From assembly GCA_023392185.1 (NCBI GenBank), contig JAEVZP010000084.1, forward strand, positions 1 to 5,568: a stretch of 5,568 nucleotides of DNA, in the 5' to 3' direction. Position 1 is the first letter of the stretch, and each line of letters begins with the position of its first letter. The stretch comes from Bacteroidota bacterium. GTDB lineage: Bacteria > Bacteroidota > Bacteroidia > Chitinophagales > Chitinophagaceae. Under the pieces are notes generated by a model that worked only from the letters and a program-made list of their open reading frames with translations, was not told the origin of the DNA and ran no database searches. The translations under genes and the position numbers were made by a program. This document shows, piece by piece, positions 1-5,568 of the stretch.

Positions 1-37
1 CCTTAAAATACAGCTTGATTCTTCTCCACCCCACCGG

Positions 38-60
38 AAAGGCTTAACTTTAAGGCCTTT
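38..60 (+). other. Imperfect hairpin just upstream of the C1 peptidase start
   Basis: AAAGG at 38-42 pairs with CCTTT at 56-60. The stem continues through C43 and T44-T45 against G54 and A53-A52, with one extra G on the right side and a loop of about six bases. It ends 16 bp before the chosen ATG at 77, so in a transcript it would lie in or near the leader. No T-run follows it, so it is a poor terminator for any gene to the left. Positions 45-52 (TAACTTTA) resemble the Bacteroidota -7 element TAnnTTTG, but no well-spaced -33 TTG is visible. The pairing is visible in the sequence; any function is a guess. Confidence 0.3.
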
Positions 61-76
61 GTATTCCTATCCATTC

Positions 77-1255
77 ATGAAGAAATTTGTATTTGCTGCG
101 CTGCTGGCAGTGCCTTTCGTTGCGTCCGCGCAAGACAATCTCATTAAAAAAATTGAAGCCAACAAAGCGGCCGATACCGGCAAAAAATGGCATTTCACAC
201 CGGTGATTGACCTGACTACAACGCCGGTGAAAAACCAGGGCTCTTCCGGAACCTGCTGGAGCTACAGCGGCAACTCGTTTCTGGAAAGCGAAATGATCAA
301 GGCCGGCCGGCAGCCGGTGGAGATCAGCCAAATCTATACTGCCCGCAAATCTTACGAAGACAAAGCCGACCGCTACGTGCGCCTGCACGGCAACCTGGCC
401 TGGGGCGACGGTGGCGCGGCACACGATGTTATCAACATGTACCGCAAATACGGTGCGGTGCCGCAAAGCGTTTATACCGGCCTGCAATACGGAACATCCA
501 AAAACAAATTCGGCGAGATGCAGGCCGCCCTCAAAGGCATGCTCGACGGCGTGGTGAAAAACCCGAACGGCAAGCTGACGCCCGTCTGGAAACAAGCCTT
601 TACGGCAGTGATCGACACCTACCTCGGTGCCGATCCGAAAAACTTTACCTGGAACGGCAAAAAATACACCCCGCAAAGCTTTGCCAAAGAAGTGGTGGGC
701 CTCAACGCCGACGACTACGTAGAAGTGTCTTCGTTCACGGACGCGCCGTACTACACGCAAACCGAACTGCTCGTGCCCGACAACTGGAGCAACGACAAGG
801 TGTATAACGTAAAGATGGCCGATCTCACTGGTATTGTTGACAACGCCCTTAAGAACGGTTATTCGGTGGTGTGGGCGACGGACGTGAGTGAGAAGTATTT
901 CTCCTGGAAAAACGGTGTGGCTTTCGTTCCGGAAAAAGATTGGGAAGACATGGAAGAAGCCGAGCAAAAGGCCCTTTTCAATGGCCCGCAAAAAGAGCGC
1001 ACCCTGACACCGGAAATGCGTCAGATGGCATTCGACAATTATACCACCACCGACGACCACGGTATGCACATTGTGGGTATCTCCAAAGATCAGACCGGTC
1101 AGGAATATTATAAAGTCAAAAACTCATGGGGCGACAAAAACGACAACAAAGGCTATATCTACGTGTCGAAGCCCTATGTGCAATACAAAACCACAGCCCT
1201 GCTCCTGAACAAAGCCGGCATCCCGAAAGAGATCCGGAAGAGCATGGGCATTTAA
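77..1255 (+). CDS. Secreted C1B-family cysteine peptidase (bleomycin hydrolase / aminopeptidase C type)
   Basis: This is a 392-residue papain-fold cysteine peptidase of the bleomycin hydrolase/PepC group, whose members mostly trim N-terminal residues from peptides. Residues 1-18 form a signal peptide (MKK, hydrophobic core, ASA before Gln19). No lipobox cysteine is present, so a soluble periplasmic or secreted enzyme is likely. The catalytic set is complete: Gln54 (oxyanion) and Cys60 in NQGSSGTCWSYSG, His328 in DDHGMH, and Asn349 in VKNSWG. The mature chain of about 374 residues is shorter than the roughly 440-455 residue cytosolic PepC/BLMH enzymes. A TTG at 59 would add six residues ahead of the signal peptide, so ATG 77 is preferred. 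There is no Shine-Dalgarno sequence. The next gene lies 75 bp downstream on the same strand with no obvious terminator between. The family is certain; aminopeptidase rather than endopeptidase activity is inferred. Confidence 0.93.
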   Translation: MKKFVFAALLAVPFVASAQDNLIKKIEANKAADTGKKWHFTPVIDLTTTPVKNQGSSGTCWSYSGNSFLESEMIKAGRQPVEISQIYTARKSYEDKADRYVRLHGNLAWGDGGAAHDVINMYRKYGAVPQSVYTGLQYGTSKNKFGEMQAALKGMLDGVVKNPNGKLTPVWKQAFTAVIDTYLGADPKNFTWNGKKYTPQSFAKEVVGLNADDYVEVSSFTDAPYYTQTELLVPDNWSNDKVYNVKMADLTGIVDNALKNGYSVVWATDVSEKYFSWKNGVAFVPEKDWEDMEEAEQKALFNGPQKERTLTPEMRQMAFDNYTTTDDHGMHIVGISKDQTGQEYYKVKNSWGDKNDNKGYIYVSKPYVQYKTTALLLNKAGIPKEIRKSMGI

Positions 1256-1270
1256 ATATAACGATCGCTG

Positions 1271-1325
1271 TTCGGTATTGGACTTCGCTTCGCGAAATCA
1301 AATGGTGCCAGCCGTCCAATACGAA
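1271..1325. repeat. Structured inverted repeat filling the gap before the metallophosphoesterase
   Basis: The left arm 1271-1283 (TTCGGTATTGGAC) and right arm 1314-1325 (GTCCAATACGAA) pair over 12 bp with one bulged G; nine of these pairs are uninterrupted. A second hairpin sits directly inside the left arm: TTCGC at 1284-1288 pairs with GCGAA at 1292-1296 around a TTC loop. The remaining 17 bases, 1297-1313, contain only weak pairing (TGGTGCCA). The element takes up most of the 75 bp gap and ends 5 bp before the ATG at 1331. It has no T-run, so it does not look like an ordinary terminator. It could be a leader structure, a protein-binding palindrome or a copy of a dispersed intergenic repeat. 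No second copy is present here, although the 9-mer CCGTCCAAT (1312-1320) recurs at 4713-4721 in another gap. Confidence 0.65.
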
Positions 1326-1330
1326 GTTTT

Positions 1331-1840
1331 ATGAAAATCGGATTACTCTCCGACACGCATGGATGGCTCGACGAAAAATTGTCGGGCCATTTTGCGCTGT
1401 GCGATGAAATCTGGCATGCCGGTGATTTCGGGACGACGGACGTGGTGGAACAACTGCGCAGCTGGGGCAAGCCCCTGCGTGGGGTATGGGGTAATATCGA
1501 CGGCGGCGCGCTGCGCCATGATTTTGAGGAAACAGAAGTCTTTATAGTGGAAGGCGTTAAGGTGGCCATGAAACACATCGGCGGCTATCCGGGACGGTAT
1601 GCGCCGGGCGTGAAGGCGTGGCTTCAGGAGGAAGCGCCGAAGCTGTTTATTTCCGGGCATTCCCATATCCTGAAAGCGCAATACGACCCGGCTTTGCAGT
1701 GCCTGCACCTGAATCCCGGAGCGGCGGGGCGGCACGGCTGGCATCAGATGCGCACGGCCATGCGATTCGTCATTGAGGACGACACCATTAAAGACCTCGA
1801 AGTCATCGAGTTGGGCAAGCGAAGTGCGCTTCAGGCATAG
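1331..1840 (+). CDS. Metallophosphoesterase of the YfcE/MJ0936 type
   Basis: This 169-residue single-domain calcineurin-like phosphoesterase should bind two divalent metals and hydrolyse a phosphodiester or phosphomonoester in the cytoplasm. It has no signal peptide or membrane segment. The metal-binding motifs occur in the expected order: Asp8-x-His10 (SDTHG), Asp32 (HAGD), Asn55 and Asp57 (GNID), His82 (KHIGGYPGRY) and His110-x-His112 (GHSH). They are followed by LNPGAAG near residue 130. The length and motif spacing match the small YfcE/MJ0936 enzymes. The IGGYPGRY and NPGAAG signatures recall Bacteroidota members of the family, from memory. The ATG at 1331 is the only sensible start because the first motif follows at once. 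There is no Shine-Dalgarno sequence, and a structured repeat ends 5 bp upstream. It may be cotranscribed with the peptidase gene. The physiological substrate cannot be read from the sequence. Confidence 0.95.
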   Translation: MKIGLLSDTHGWLDEKLSGHFALCDEIWHAGDFGTTDVVEQLRSWGKPLRGVWGNIDGGALRHDFEETEVFIVEGVKVAMKHIGGYPGRYAPGVKAWLQEEAPKLFISGHSHILKAQYDPALQCLHLNPGAAGRHGWHQMRTAMRFVIEDDTIKDLEVIELGKRSALQA

Positions 1841-1883
1841 CAAAGCGCCCGCAAGGGGTCCTGAAAAGGTCCCGGATTTCCGG

Positions 1884-1903
1884 AAAAAAGCCGGCGTTTC
1901 CGG
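1884..1903 (-). terminator. Weak intrinsic terminator candidate downstream of the phosphorylase gene
   Basis: Read on the minus strand just after the phosphorylase stop (1907-1909), CCGG (1903-1900) and CCGG (1894-1891) can form a 4 bp GC stem with a 5-base loop. One C and six Ts (1889-1884) follow. The stem is short, so strength is doubtful. On the plus strand a similar CCGG-ATTT-CCGG (1872-1883) is followed by As, so it does not serve as a T-tailed terminator for the metallophosphoesterase. The whole convergent gap is 66 bp (1841-1906). Confidence 0.35.
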
Positions 1904-1906
1904 AGC

Positions 1907-2740
1907 TTATAAGGTTTCCACCAGCGCCGCTACGAGCCGGGCCAGCTTCGGCGCGGCAGCATTGGCCGCTTCGAGCACTTCTTCGTGGGTAATCACATTG
2001 TTTTCCTCCCGGATGCCGAGGTCGGTCACGATGCTGGCCCCGAACACCTTCAGGCCGCCGTGTATGGCCACGATCACTTCCGGAACGGTACTCATGCCCA
2101 CGACGTCGCCACCAATCACGCGCAGCCAGTTATACTCGGCTTTGGTTTCGAAAGTGGGTCCCTGCAAGCCGATATATACTCCTTTGTGCACCGTTAGCTC
2201 CTGCGCGGCAGCAATGGCTTTTGCTTTTTCCAAAAGGCTGAGGCTGTAGGGCTCGGTCATATCCGGGAAGCGGGTGCCCAAGCGCTCATCGTTGGGACCG
2301 CGGAGCGGATGTTCCGGAAACAGGTTGATGTGATCGCGCAGCAACACGATATCGCCTACCCGGTAAGACGGATTCATAGCACCGGCTGCATTGGAGACGA
2401 TCAGCGTTTCGCAACCCAGCGCCTGCATCACCCGCACCGGAAAGGTGACCACTTCCATCGGATACCCTTCATAGTAGTGGAAGCGACCCGCGAGCAACAC
2501 CACCAGCCTGCCACTCAGCCGCCCGATGATCAGCGCGCCGTCGTGGCCTTTTACAGTTGAGACCGGAAATTGCGGAATGTCTTTGTAGGGAAGGCGGTGC
2601 AGCACCTCTACAGATGCCACCAATCCGCCCAGCCCGCTGCCCAGGATAATGCCGGCGACAGGCTTTTCGGGCAGATAAGGTTTCAGAAAAAGAGCCGTTT
2701 CCTGAATGCGGTCGTAGAGGGAGGAGGCAGCGTTTTGCAT
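1907..2740 (-). CDS. punA: Purine nucleoside phosphorylase, trimeric (PNP-I/PunA) type
   Basis: This 277-residue cytoplasmic enzyme splits purine (deoxy)nucleosides with phosphate into free base and (deoxy)ribose-1-phosphate in purine salvage. It aligns with human PNP at about +2 in the N-terminal half. Phosphate-site residues are Ser35 (LGSGLGG), His66 (GHDG), Arg86 and His88 (GRFHYYEG) and Ala118 (NAAGAMN). The base and sugar site has Glu198 (GPTFET), Met216 and Ser217 (GMSTVPE). At the position of human Asn243, which contacts the purine, this protein has Asp240 (SIVTDLG). The frame stays open for 48 codons upstream to 2884, but that stretch is Phe/Arg-rich and unlike the family; ATG 2740 gives the normal length and N-terminus. 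There is no Shine-Dalgarno sequence. It lies 147 bp downstream of the GH3 gene on the same strand. The class is very sure; guanosine/inosine versus adenosine preference is open. Confidence 0.96.
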   Translation of the reverse strand: MQNAASSLYDRIQETALFLKPYLPEKPVAGIILGSGLGGLVASVEVLHRLPYKDIPQFPVSTVKGHDGALIIGRLSGRLVVLLAGRFHYYEGYPMEVVTFPVRVMQALGCETLIVSNAAGAMNPSYRVGDIVLLRDHINLFPEHPLRGPNDERLGTRFPDMTEPYSLSLLEKAKAIAAAQELTVHKGVYIGLQGPTFETKAEYNWLRVIGGDVVGMSTVPEVIVAIHGGLKVFGASIVTDLGIREENNVITHEEVLEAANAAAPKLARLVAALVETL

Positions 2741-2820
2741 AAGAAAGAACGAAGGTAAGCGAAAGCGGCACGCTTCGCCGGGCGGGTGTGCAGTGGAGAA
2801 AAGAGCTGGTTTAAAAAGGA

Positions 2821-2832
2821 AAAAACGTTTTT
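2821..2832. repeat. A5-CG-T5 palindrome in the GH3-phosphorylase gap
   Basis: AAAAACGTTTTT is a perfect 12 bp palindrome in the 147 bp gap (2741-2887) between the two minus-strand genes. On the minus strand it is followed by a further T-rich stretch, so it could supply a T-tract behind the GH3 gene, but no GC-rich stem sits directly in front of it. A minus-strand TACCTTCG (2757-2750) just before the phosphorylase ATG is one base off the Bacteroidota -7 consensus TAnnTTTG, without a convincing -33 partner. Nothing else is recognised in this gap. Confidence 0.35.
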
Positions 2833-2887
2833 CGAAAGGCGCTTGCTTGCCCAAGGAGTGCCGGAATAGGCCGCCTTCGAGCAAGGC

Positions 2888-4444
2888 TTAAACTGCCGCC
2901 ACCGGCCGGGTTCCGCTTTTTTGCAGCCAGCTTTCCCAGTCCTGCAACTGCTGGCCTTTGAGCACGCGCGGAAATTTGTTCATCGCACCTTCTTTGCCTT
3001 TCGAGCGCATGTATTCATAAAAAACCTCGCCTGGATAAATATCCACAAACACTTCTTTGAGTGCAGAGGTGCGTTCTACGGCATAGTCGTCGTTCACTTC
3101 CCGCAGGGTTTCGTCCAGGATCGCCTTTACCTGCGCCGCTTCGATGCCGGGTGCATCTGTGCCGATTGCCCAGCGGTGTGCAAAGCCGTTTTCATAGTTG
3201 AAACCGCTCACCGTAAACTCGCGGACGGTGATGCCGAGTGCGCGGTTGACGCGGGCAATGGCTTCCGTCAGATTGTCGATGCTGGTGTGTTCGCCGCAGA
3301 TCGACAGAAACTGCCTGGTGCGCCCTACGATCACGATTTCGCCTTCAGCTGCATCGGTAAAGCGCACCACATCGCCGATGAGATAACGCCAGGCGCCCGC
3401 TGCCGTGCTGAGCAGCACGGCGTAGTCCACGCCTGCTTCTACCTGATGAATCAGCTTGGTTTCCGGGAAAGAAACACACTGCCCGTCTTCGCTGAAGTTG
3501 GCGCTGTTGAAAGGCACAAACTCATAAAAAATACCGTTGTTGAGCACCAGCTTAATGCCCGGTTCGCCCGGCCGCGCCTGATAGCCGAAAGACCCTTCCG
3601 AAGCCATATAGGTTTCAATATAGGTAATCGGCTTGCCAAGCAGATTTTTAAAAGATTCCCGGTACGGTCCGAACGATACGCCGCCGTGGATATAGATGTT
3701 CAGGTTGGGCCAGATGTCGTGGATGGTTTTCACCTTGTGGTGTTCCACAATGCGCTCCAGCACGATCTGCACCCAGGCCGGCACGCCGCACACCGTTCCT
3801 ACATCCCACTTTGGCGCCAGCTTTACGATCTGGTCGATGCGGTCTTCCCACTTGGGCACTTTAGAGATTTTCTGGCCCGGTTTGTAAAGCAGATGGCTCG
3901 CCCAGCGCGGAATATTCTTGGCAGAAATGCCGCTCATATCGCCCTCGTAGTAGCCGTCTTTTTCAAAAAGCGAAGTGGTGCCGCCCAGCATCAGGAGGCC
4001 TTTGGTAAAGGTTTCTTTCGGCACGTTGAAATCCACCAGGCTGTAGAGCTGCCGGAAACCCATACGGCGGATAGAGCGGATCATGTCGCTCGTTACCGGA
4101 ATGTGCTTCGAAGCCGAGCCGGAAGTACCGCTCGAAAGCGCAAAGTATTTCACCTTGCCCGGCCAGCTCACGTTTTCCTTGCCTTCCAGCGCCAGCCGCC
4201 ACCACTGGTCGTGCATCTTATCATAGTCGTGCACCGGCACGGTTTGCTGGAAAGCCTTGACGAAATCGAGTTCCTGCTCGAGGATGCCGTCGAAATTGTA
4301 ATGCTTGCCAAACAAGGTGTATTGGCCGCGCTCCAGCAGCTTGCGCAGTTCGCGGCGCTGATAGACCTCCGGCGTGGCGGTGTTGCGCGCCATGCGCTTG
4401 CGGAGCTTGATAGAACGGGCAATAAGGGAACCGAGAAGAGCCAT
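2888..4444 (-). CDS. GH3-family acyl-adenylating enzyme
   Basis: This 518-residue protein belongs to the GH3 branch of the ANL adenylating superfamily. Plant members activate acids such as jasmonate or indole-acetate with ATP and join them to amino acids. Bacterial substrates are unknown. Visible motifs are the P-loop-like SSGTSG at 104-109, YMASEGSFGY at 279-288 (ATP/acyl site), YLIGDVVRF at 354-362 with the ATP-ribose Asp358, the hinge region GRTRQF at 374-379, and a C-terminal subdomain ending in NKFPRVL with Lys490. All core motifs are present, so it should be active. It has no signal peptide and should be cytosolic. ATG 4444 is chosen because MALLGSLIARSIKLRKR resembles how bacterial GH3 proteins start; an in-frame ATG at 4543 would add 33 low-similarity residues. 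It lies between the dehydrogenase and the phosphorylase on the same strand, with gaps too long to prove an operon. The family is sure; the substrate is not. Confidence 0.94.
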   Translation of the reverse strand: MALLGSLIARSIKLRKRMARNTATPEVYQRRELRKLLERGQYTLFGKHYNFDGILEQELDFVKAFQQTVPVHDYDKMHDQWWRLALEGKENVSWPGKVKYFALSSGTSGSASKHIPVTSDMIRSIRRMGFRQLYSLVDFNVPKETFTKGLLMLGGTTSLFEKDGYYEGDMSGISAKNIPRWASHLLYKPGQKISKVPKWEDRIDQIVKLAPKWDVGTVCGVPAWVQIVLERIVEHHKVKTIHDIWPNLNIYIHGGVSFGPYRESFKNLLGKPITYIETYMASEGSFGYQARPGEPGIKLVLNNGIFYEFVPFNSANFSEDGQCVSFPETKLIHQVEAGVDYAVLLSTAAGAWRYLIGDVVRFTDAAEGEIVIVGRTRQFLSICGEHTSIDNLTEAIARVNRALGITVREFTVSGFNYENGFAHRWAIGTDAPGIEAAQVKAILDETLREVNDDYAVERTSALKEVFVDIYPGEVFYEYMRSKGKEGAMNKFPRVLKGQQLQDWESWLQKSGTRPVAAV

Positions 4445-4459
4445 AGGGAAATATTGGGC

Positions 4460-4503
4460 GCTGCCGGCGGCAGCCTTGGAGGATTGGATGCCCGCTATGC
4501 GGG
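4460..4503 (-). promoter_or_regulatory. Two GC-rich hairpins ahead of the GH3 start
   Basis: On the minus strand, CCCGC (4503-4499) and GCGGG (4495-4491) pair around a 3-base loop. Then GCTGCC (4474-4469) and GGCAGC (4465-4460) pair around a loop of GCC. The second hairpin ends 15 bases before ATG 4444. If that ATG is used, both lie in the 5' leader and could slow ribosome loading. If the upstream in-frame ATG at 4543 is used, they are simply GC-rich coding sequence. No convincing Bacteroidota promoter pair was found between 4445 and 4640. Confidence 0.35.
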
Positions 4504-4638
4504 AAATAGACGTCGCCTGTAGCAACATCGGAAACGGAAACATCGGGCAGCAAAAGCTTATTTAGAAAGCCCGGACGGGAAGTGTCGTTTGGGATAAACT
4601 AAAACCGAACCAGTCCTGATGAGCGGGACCCAAAAACA

Positions 4639-4707
4639 AAAAAGCTTTTTAAAGGGTTCATTTCCACTGAGAAATCAGTTTTCCGGAGGCAATATTCTCC
4701 AATTGCC
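4639..4707 (-). terminator. Hairpins and T-tract downstream of the dehydrogenase gene
   Basis: Reading away from the dehydrogenase stop on the minus strand there are two small perfect hairpins: GGCAAT/ATTGCC (4707-4702 with 4693-4688, 8-base loop) and ACTGA/TCAGT (4679-4675 with 4670-4666, 4-base loop). They are followed by the palindrome AAAAAGCTTTTT (4650-4639) running into a T-rich stretch that continues to about 4632. Together this resembles a 3' trailer with a termination zone. The hairpins are AT-rich and the second is separated from the T-tract by about 20 bases, so an efficient intrinsic terminator is not certain. The rest of the 281 bp gap (4445-4725) holds no gene I can support. Confidence 0.35.
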
Positions 4708-4725
4708 GTAACCCGTCCAATCTGG

Positions 4726-5568
4726 CTAAGTACCGGCATATTCTTTCAGATAACTGAACTGCGGGGTCAGTTTTCCGTCTTCGCAAATAGTGGCGCGGCG
4801 GATAATGTCGTTGTCCTGCTCCAGGAGAGCCGGTACAATATATTTGATGAGCTGCTCGCCGAAATAAGCCGAAGCGTCGCGTGGCAATTCGTTGGGCAGG
4901 TTGTCCACCGCCATCACGTCGATGTTGTCATCGGTATCCTGGAACGGCGTTGTTTTTTGAAGCGTTTTCCGGGAAATACCATAGACCGGGTCGGCAATGG
5001 TAGAAGCACCTACGTTGATCGGCACAGAGCCATCGGCATCGCAGGTCACGTCGGAGATCACGCGGATGCGGAAATCATCGCGCTGCACATCTTCTTTCCG
5101 GAACAGCCGGTCGATGCTTTCCTGCCAGTAGATGCCGTTAATAAGAATATCGGTGTTGGAAAGATAAGGCTCAAAAGTGCAGTCGTAGCCTTCCGGCGCA
5201 GCGTGAAACTCGTCGCGGTCGTAACCGCCGCCTGCTTTCCGCTGGTACAGGTCGCCGCCTTTCAGGTGGGTAAAAACGGCTTCGTTGTAAGTATTTGTCC
5301 GGAAATCTTCCGGGCTTATTTCCCGTATCTGAAGCAGGCGCAACACTTCCAGTCCGCCCTGGGCCACCCGGCCCGAGCCGGTCAGCACAATGCGGAGCGG
5401 CGGCAGCTGCACGCTTTTATACAGGTCTTTCAGCGCTTCATAGTCATGCACCTCGTAGGCCGCCGGCAGCGACAGTTTGCCCGTGCGGTCCCCCCAGGTT
5501 TTAAAGGCATTGTGGGCGCCCACGATGCCCGCCCAGGTGCCAAAGCCCAGCACGCGGCTGCCGTCGGC
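4726..5568 (-). CDS. Lysine-ketoglutarate reductase / saccharopine dehydrogenase-like enzyme, 5' end outside the window
   Basis: The last 280 residues are visible; the frame is open to the window edge, so the start lies beyond it. The protein matches the AlaDH/PNT-like family that holds fungal Lys1 (saccharopine dehydrogenase) and the LKR domain of animal and plant AASS, which interconvert lysine, 2-oxoglutarate and saccharopine with NAD(P)H. Numbering from the edge: VLGFGTWAGIVGAHN at 6-20 (family FGxWAGxxG segment), the dinucleotide-binding turn TGSGRVAQGG at 63-72, SDVTCDADGSVP at 172-183 with ASTI soon after, and VDNLPNELPRDAS at 221-233. The DNLP motif is closer to the LKR domain than to the DHLP of Lys1, as I remember them. 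Comparison with Lys1 suggests roughly 110-140 residues are missing, including the catalytic Lys/His region, which cannot be checked. The GTG at 5553 is internal, not a start. The direction of the reaction is unresolved. Confidence 0.85.
   Translation of the reverse strand, partial: ADGSRVLGFGTWAGIVGAHNAFKTWGDRTGKLSLPAAYEVHDYEALKDLYKSVQLPPLRIVLTGSGRVAQGGLEVLRLLQIREISPEDFRTNTYNEAVFTHLKGGDLYQRKAGGGYDRDEFHAAPEGYDCTFEPYLSNTDILINGIYWQESIDRLFRKEDVQRDDFRIRVISDVTCDADGSVPINVGASTIADPVYGISRKTLQKTTPFQDTDDNIDVMAVDNLPNELPRDASAYFGEQLIKYIVPALLEQDNDIIRRATICEDGKLTPQFSYLKEYAGT

Noticed and set aside
15..52. Possible Bacteroidota promoter (TTG at 15-17 and TAACTTTA at 45-52)
   Set aside because: The spacing of 27 bp is longer than the usual roughly 19-21 bp and the -7 match is imperfect, so it is not listed as a promoter.
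50..1069. A 339-codon open frame on the minus strand opposite the C1 peptidase
   Set aside because: The peptidase frame has a signal peptide and the full catalytic set. The antisense translation shows no known motif and has shadow-like composition.
1252..1578. Several 60-170 codon open frames overlapping the metallophosphoesterase on either strand
   Set aside because: All lie across a gene with every metal-binding motif intact, have no independent motifs and look like frame shadows.
2741..2884. A 48-codon in-frame extension of the phosphorylase
   Set aside because: The family starts at about the ATG at 2740. The extension is Phe/Arg-rich, shows no homology I recognise and contains the A5-CG-T5 palindrome.
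2921..4522. A 533-codon open frame on the plus strand opposite the GH3 gene
   Set aside because: It is antisense to a gene with complete family motifs. Its translation is rich in His, Arg, Phe and Ala with no recognisable domain, as expected from the complement of a GC-biased gene.
4618..4675. Hammerhead-ribozyme-like core words CTGATGAG (4616-4623) and GAAA (4671-4674) on the plus strand
   Set aside because: The bases after CTGATGA do not pair with those before GAAA to make stem II, and no stem I/III with a cleavage site is present. GAAA is simply the loop of a small ACTGA/TCAGT hairpin.

Overview
The window carries five protein-coding genes, and everything in it looks chromosomal. All are intact except the last, which runs off the right edge. 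The gene families point to a member of the Bacteroidota: a secreted bleomycin-hydrolase-type (C1B) peptidase, a small metallophosphoesterase with an IGGYPGRY motif, a stand-alone GH3-type adenylating enzyme, a trimeric-type purine nucleoside phosphorylase ending in TDLG, and a lysine-ketoglutarate reductase/saccharopine dehydrogenase homologue. None of the chosen starts has a clear Shine-Dalgarno sequence, which fits that phylum. G+C is somewhat above half by eye, so a GC-richer lineage such as Chitinophaga or Saprospira relatives is possible. I cannot place it further.

Layout. Positions 1-1840 hold two plus-strand genes: the exported C1 peptidase (77-1255) and the metallophosphoesterase (1331-1840). 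The 75 bp between them is almost filled by a structured inverted repeat (1271-1325) that ends 5 bp before the second ATG. Positions 1907-5568 hold three minus-strand genes, read from right to left: the LKR/SDH-like dehydrogenase (5568 to 4726, 5' end outside the window), the GH3-family protein (4444 to 2888) and the purine nucleoside phosphorylase (2740 to 1907). The two groups converge on a 66 bp gap (1841-1906) with a weak terminator-like hairpin. Gaps of 281 bp and 147 bp separate the three minus-strand genes, so they need not be one operon. Each of these two gaps contains a 12 bp palindrome of the form A5-(GC or CG)-T5.

Roles. The genes look like housekeeping and salvage functions rather than one machine: periplasmic or extracellular peptide trimming, phosphodiesterase or phosphatase activity of unknown substrate, purine nucleoside salvage, ATP-dependent acyl activation of unknown substrate, and lysine/saccharopine interconversion. 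I found no mobile element, CRISPR array, tRNA, rRNA or defence system, and no clear new multi-gene system. The points most worth a second look are the structured element before the metallophosphoesterase, the Asn-to-Asp change at the purine-recognition position of the phosphorylase, and the unknown substrate of the GH3 enzyme.
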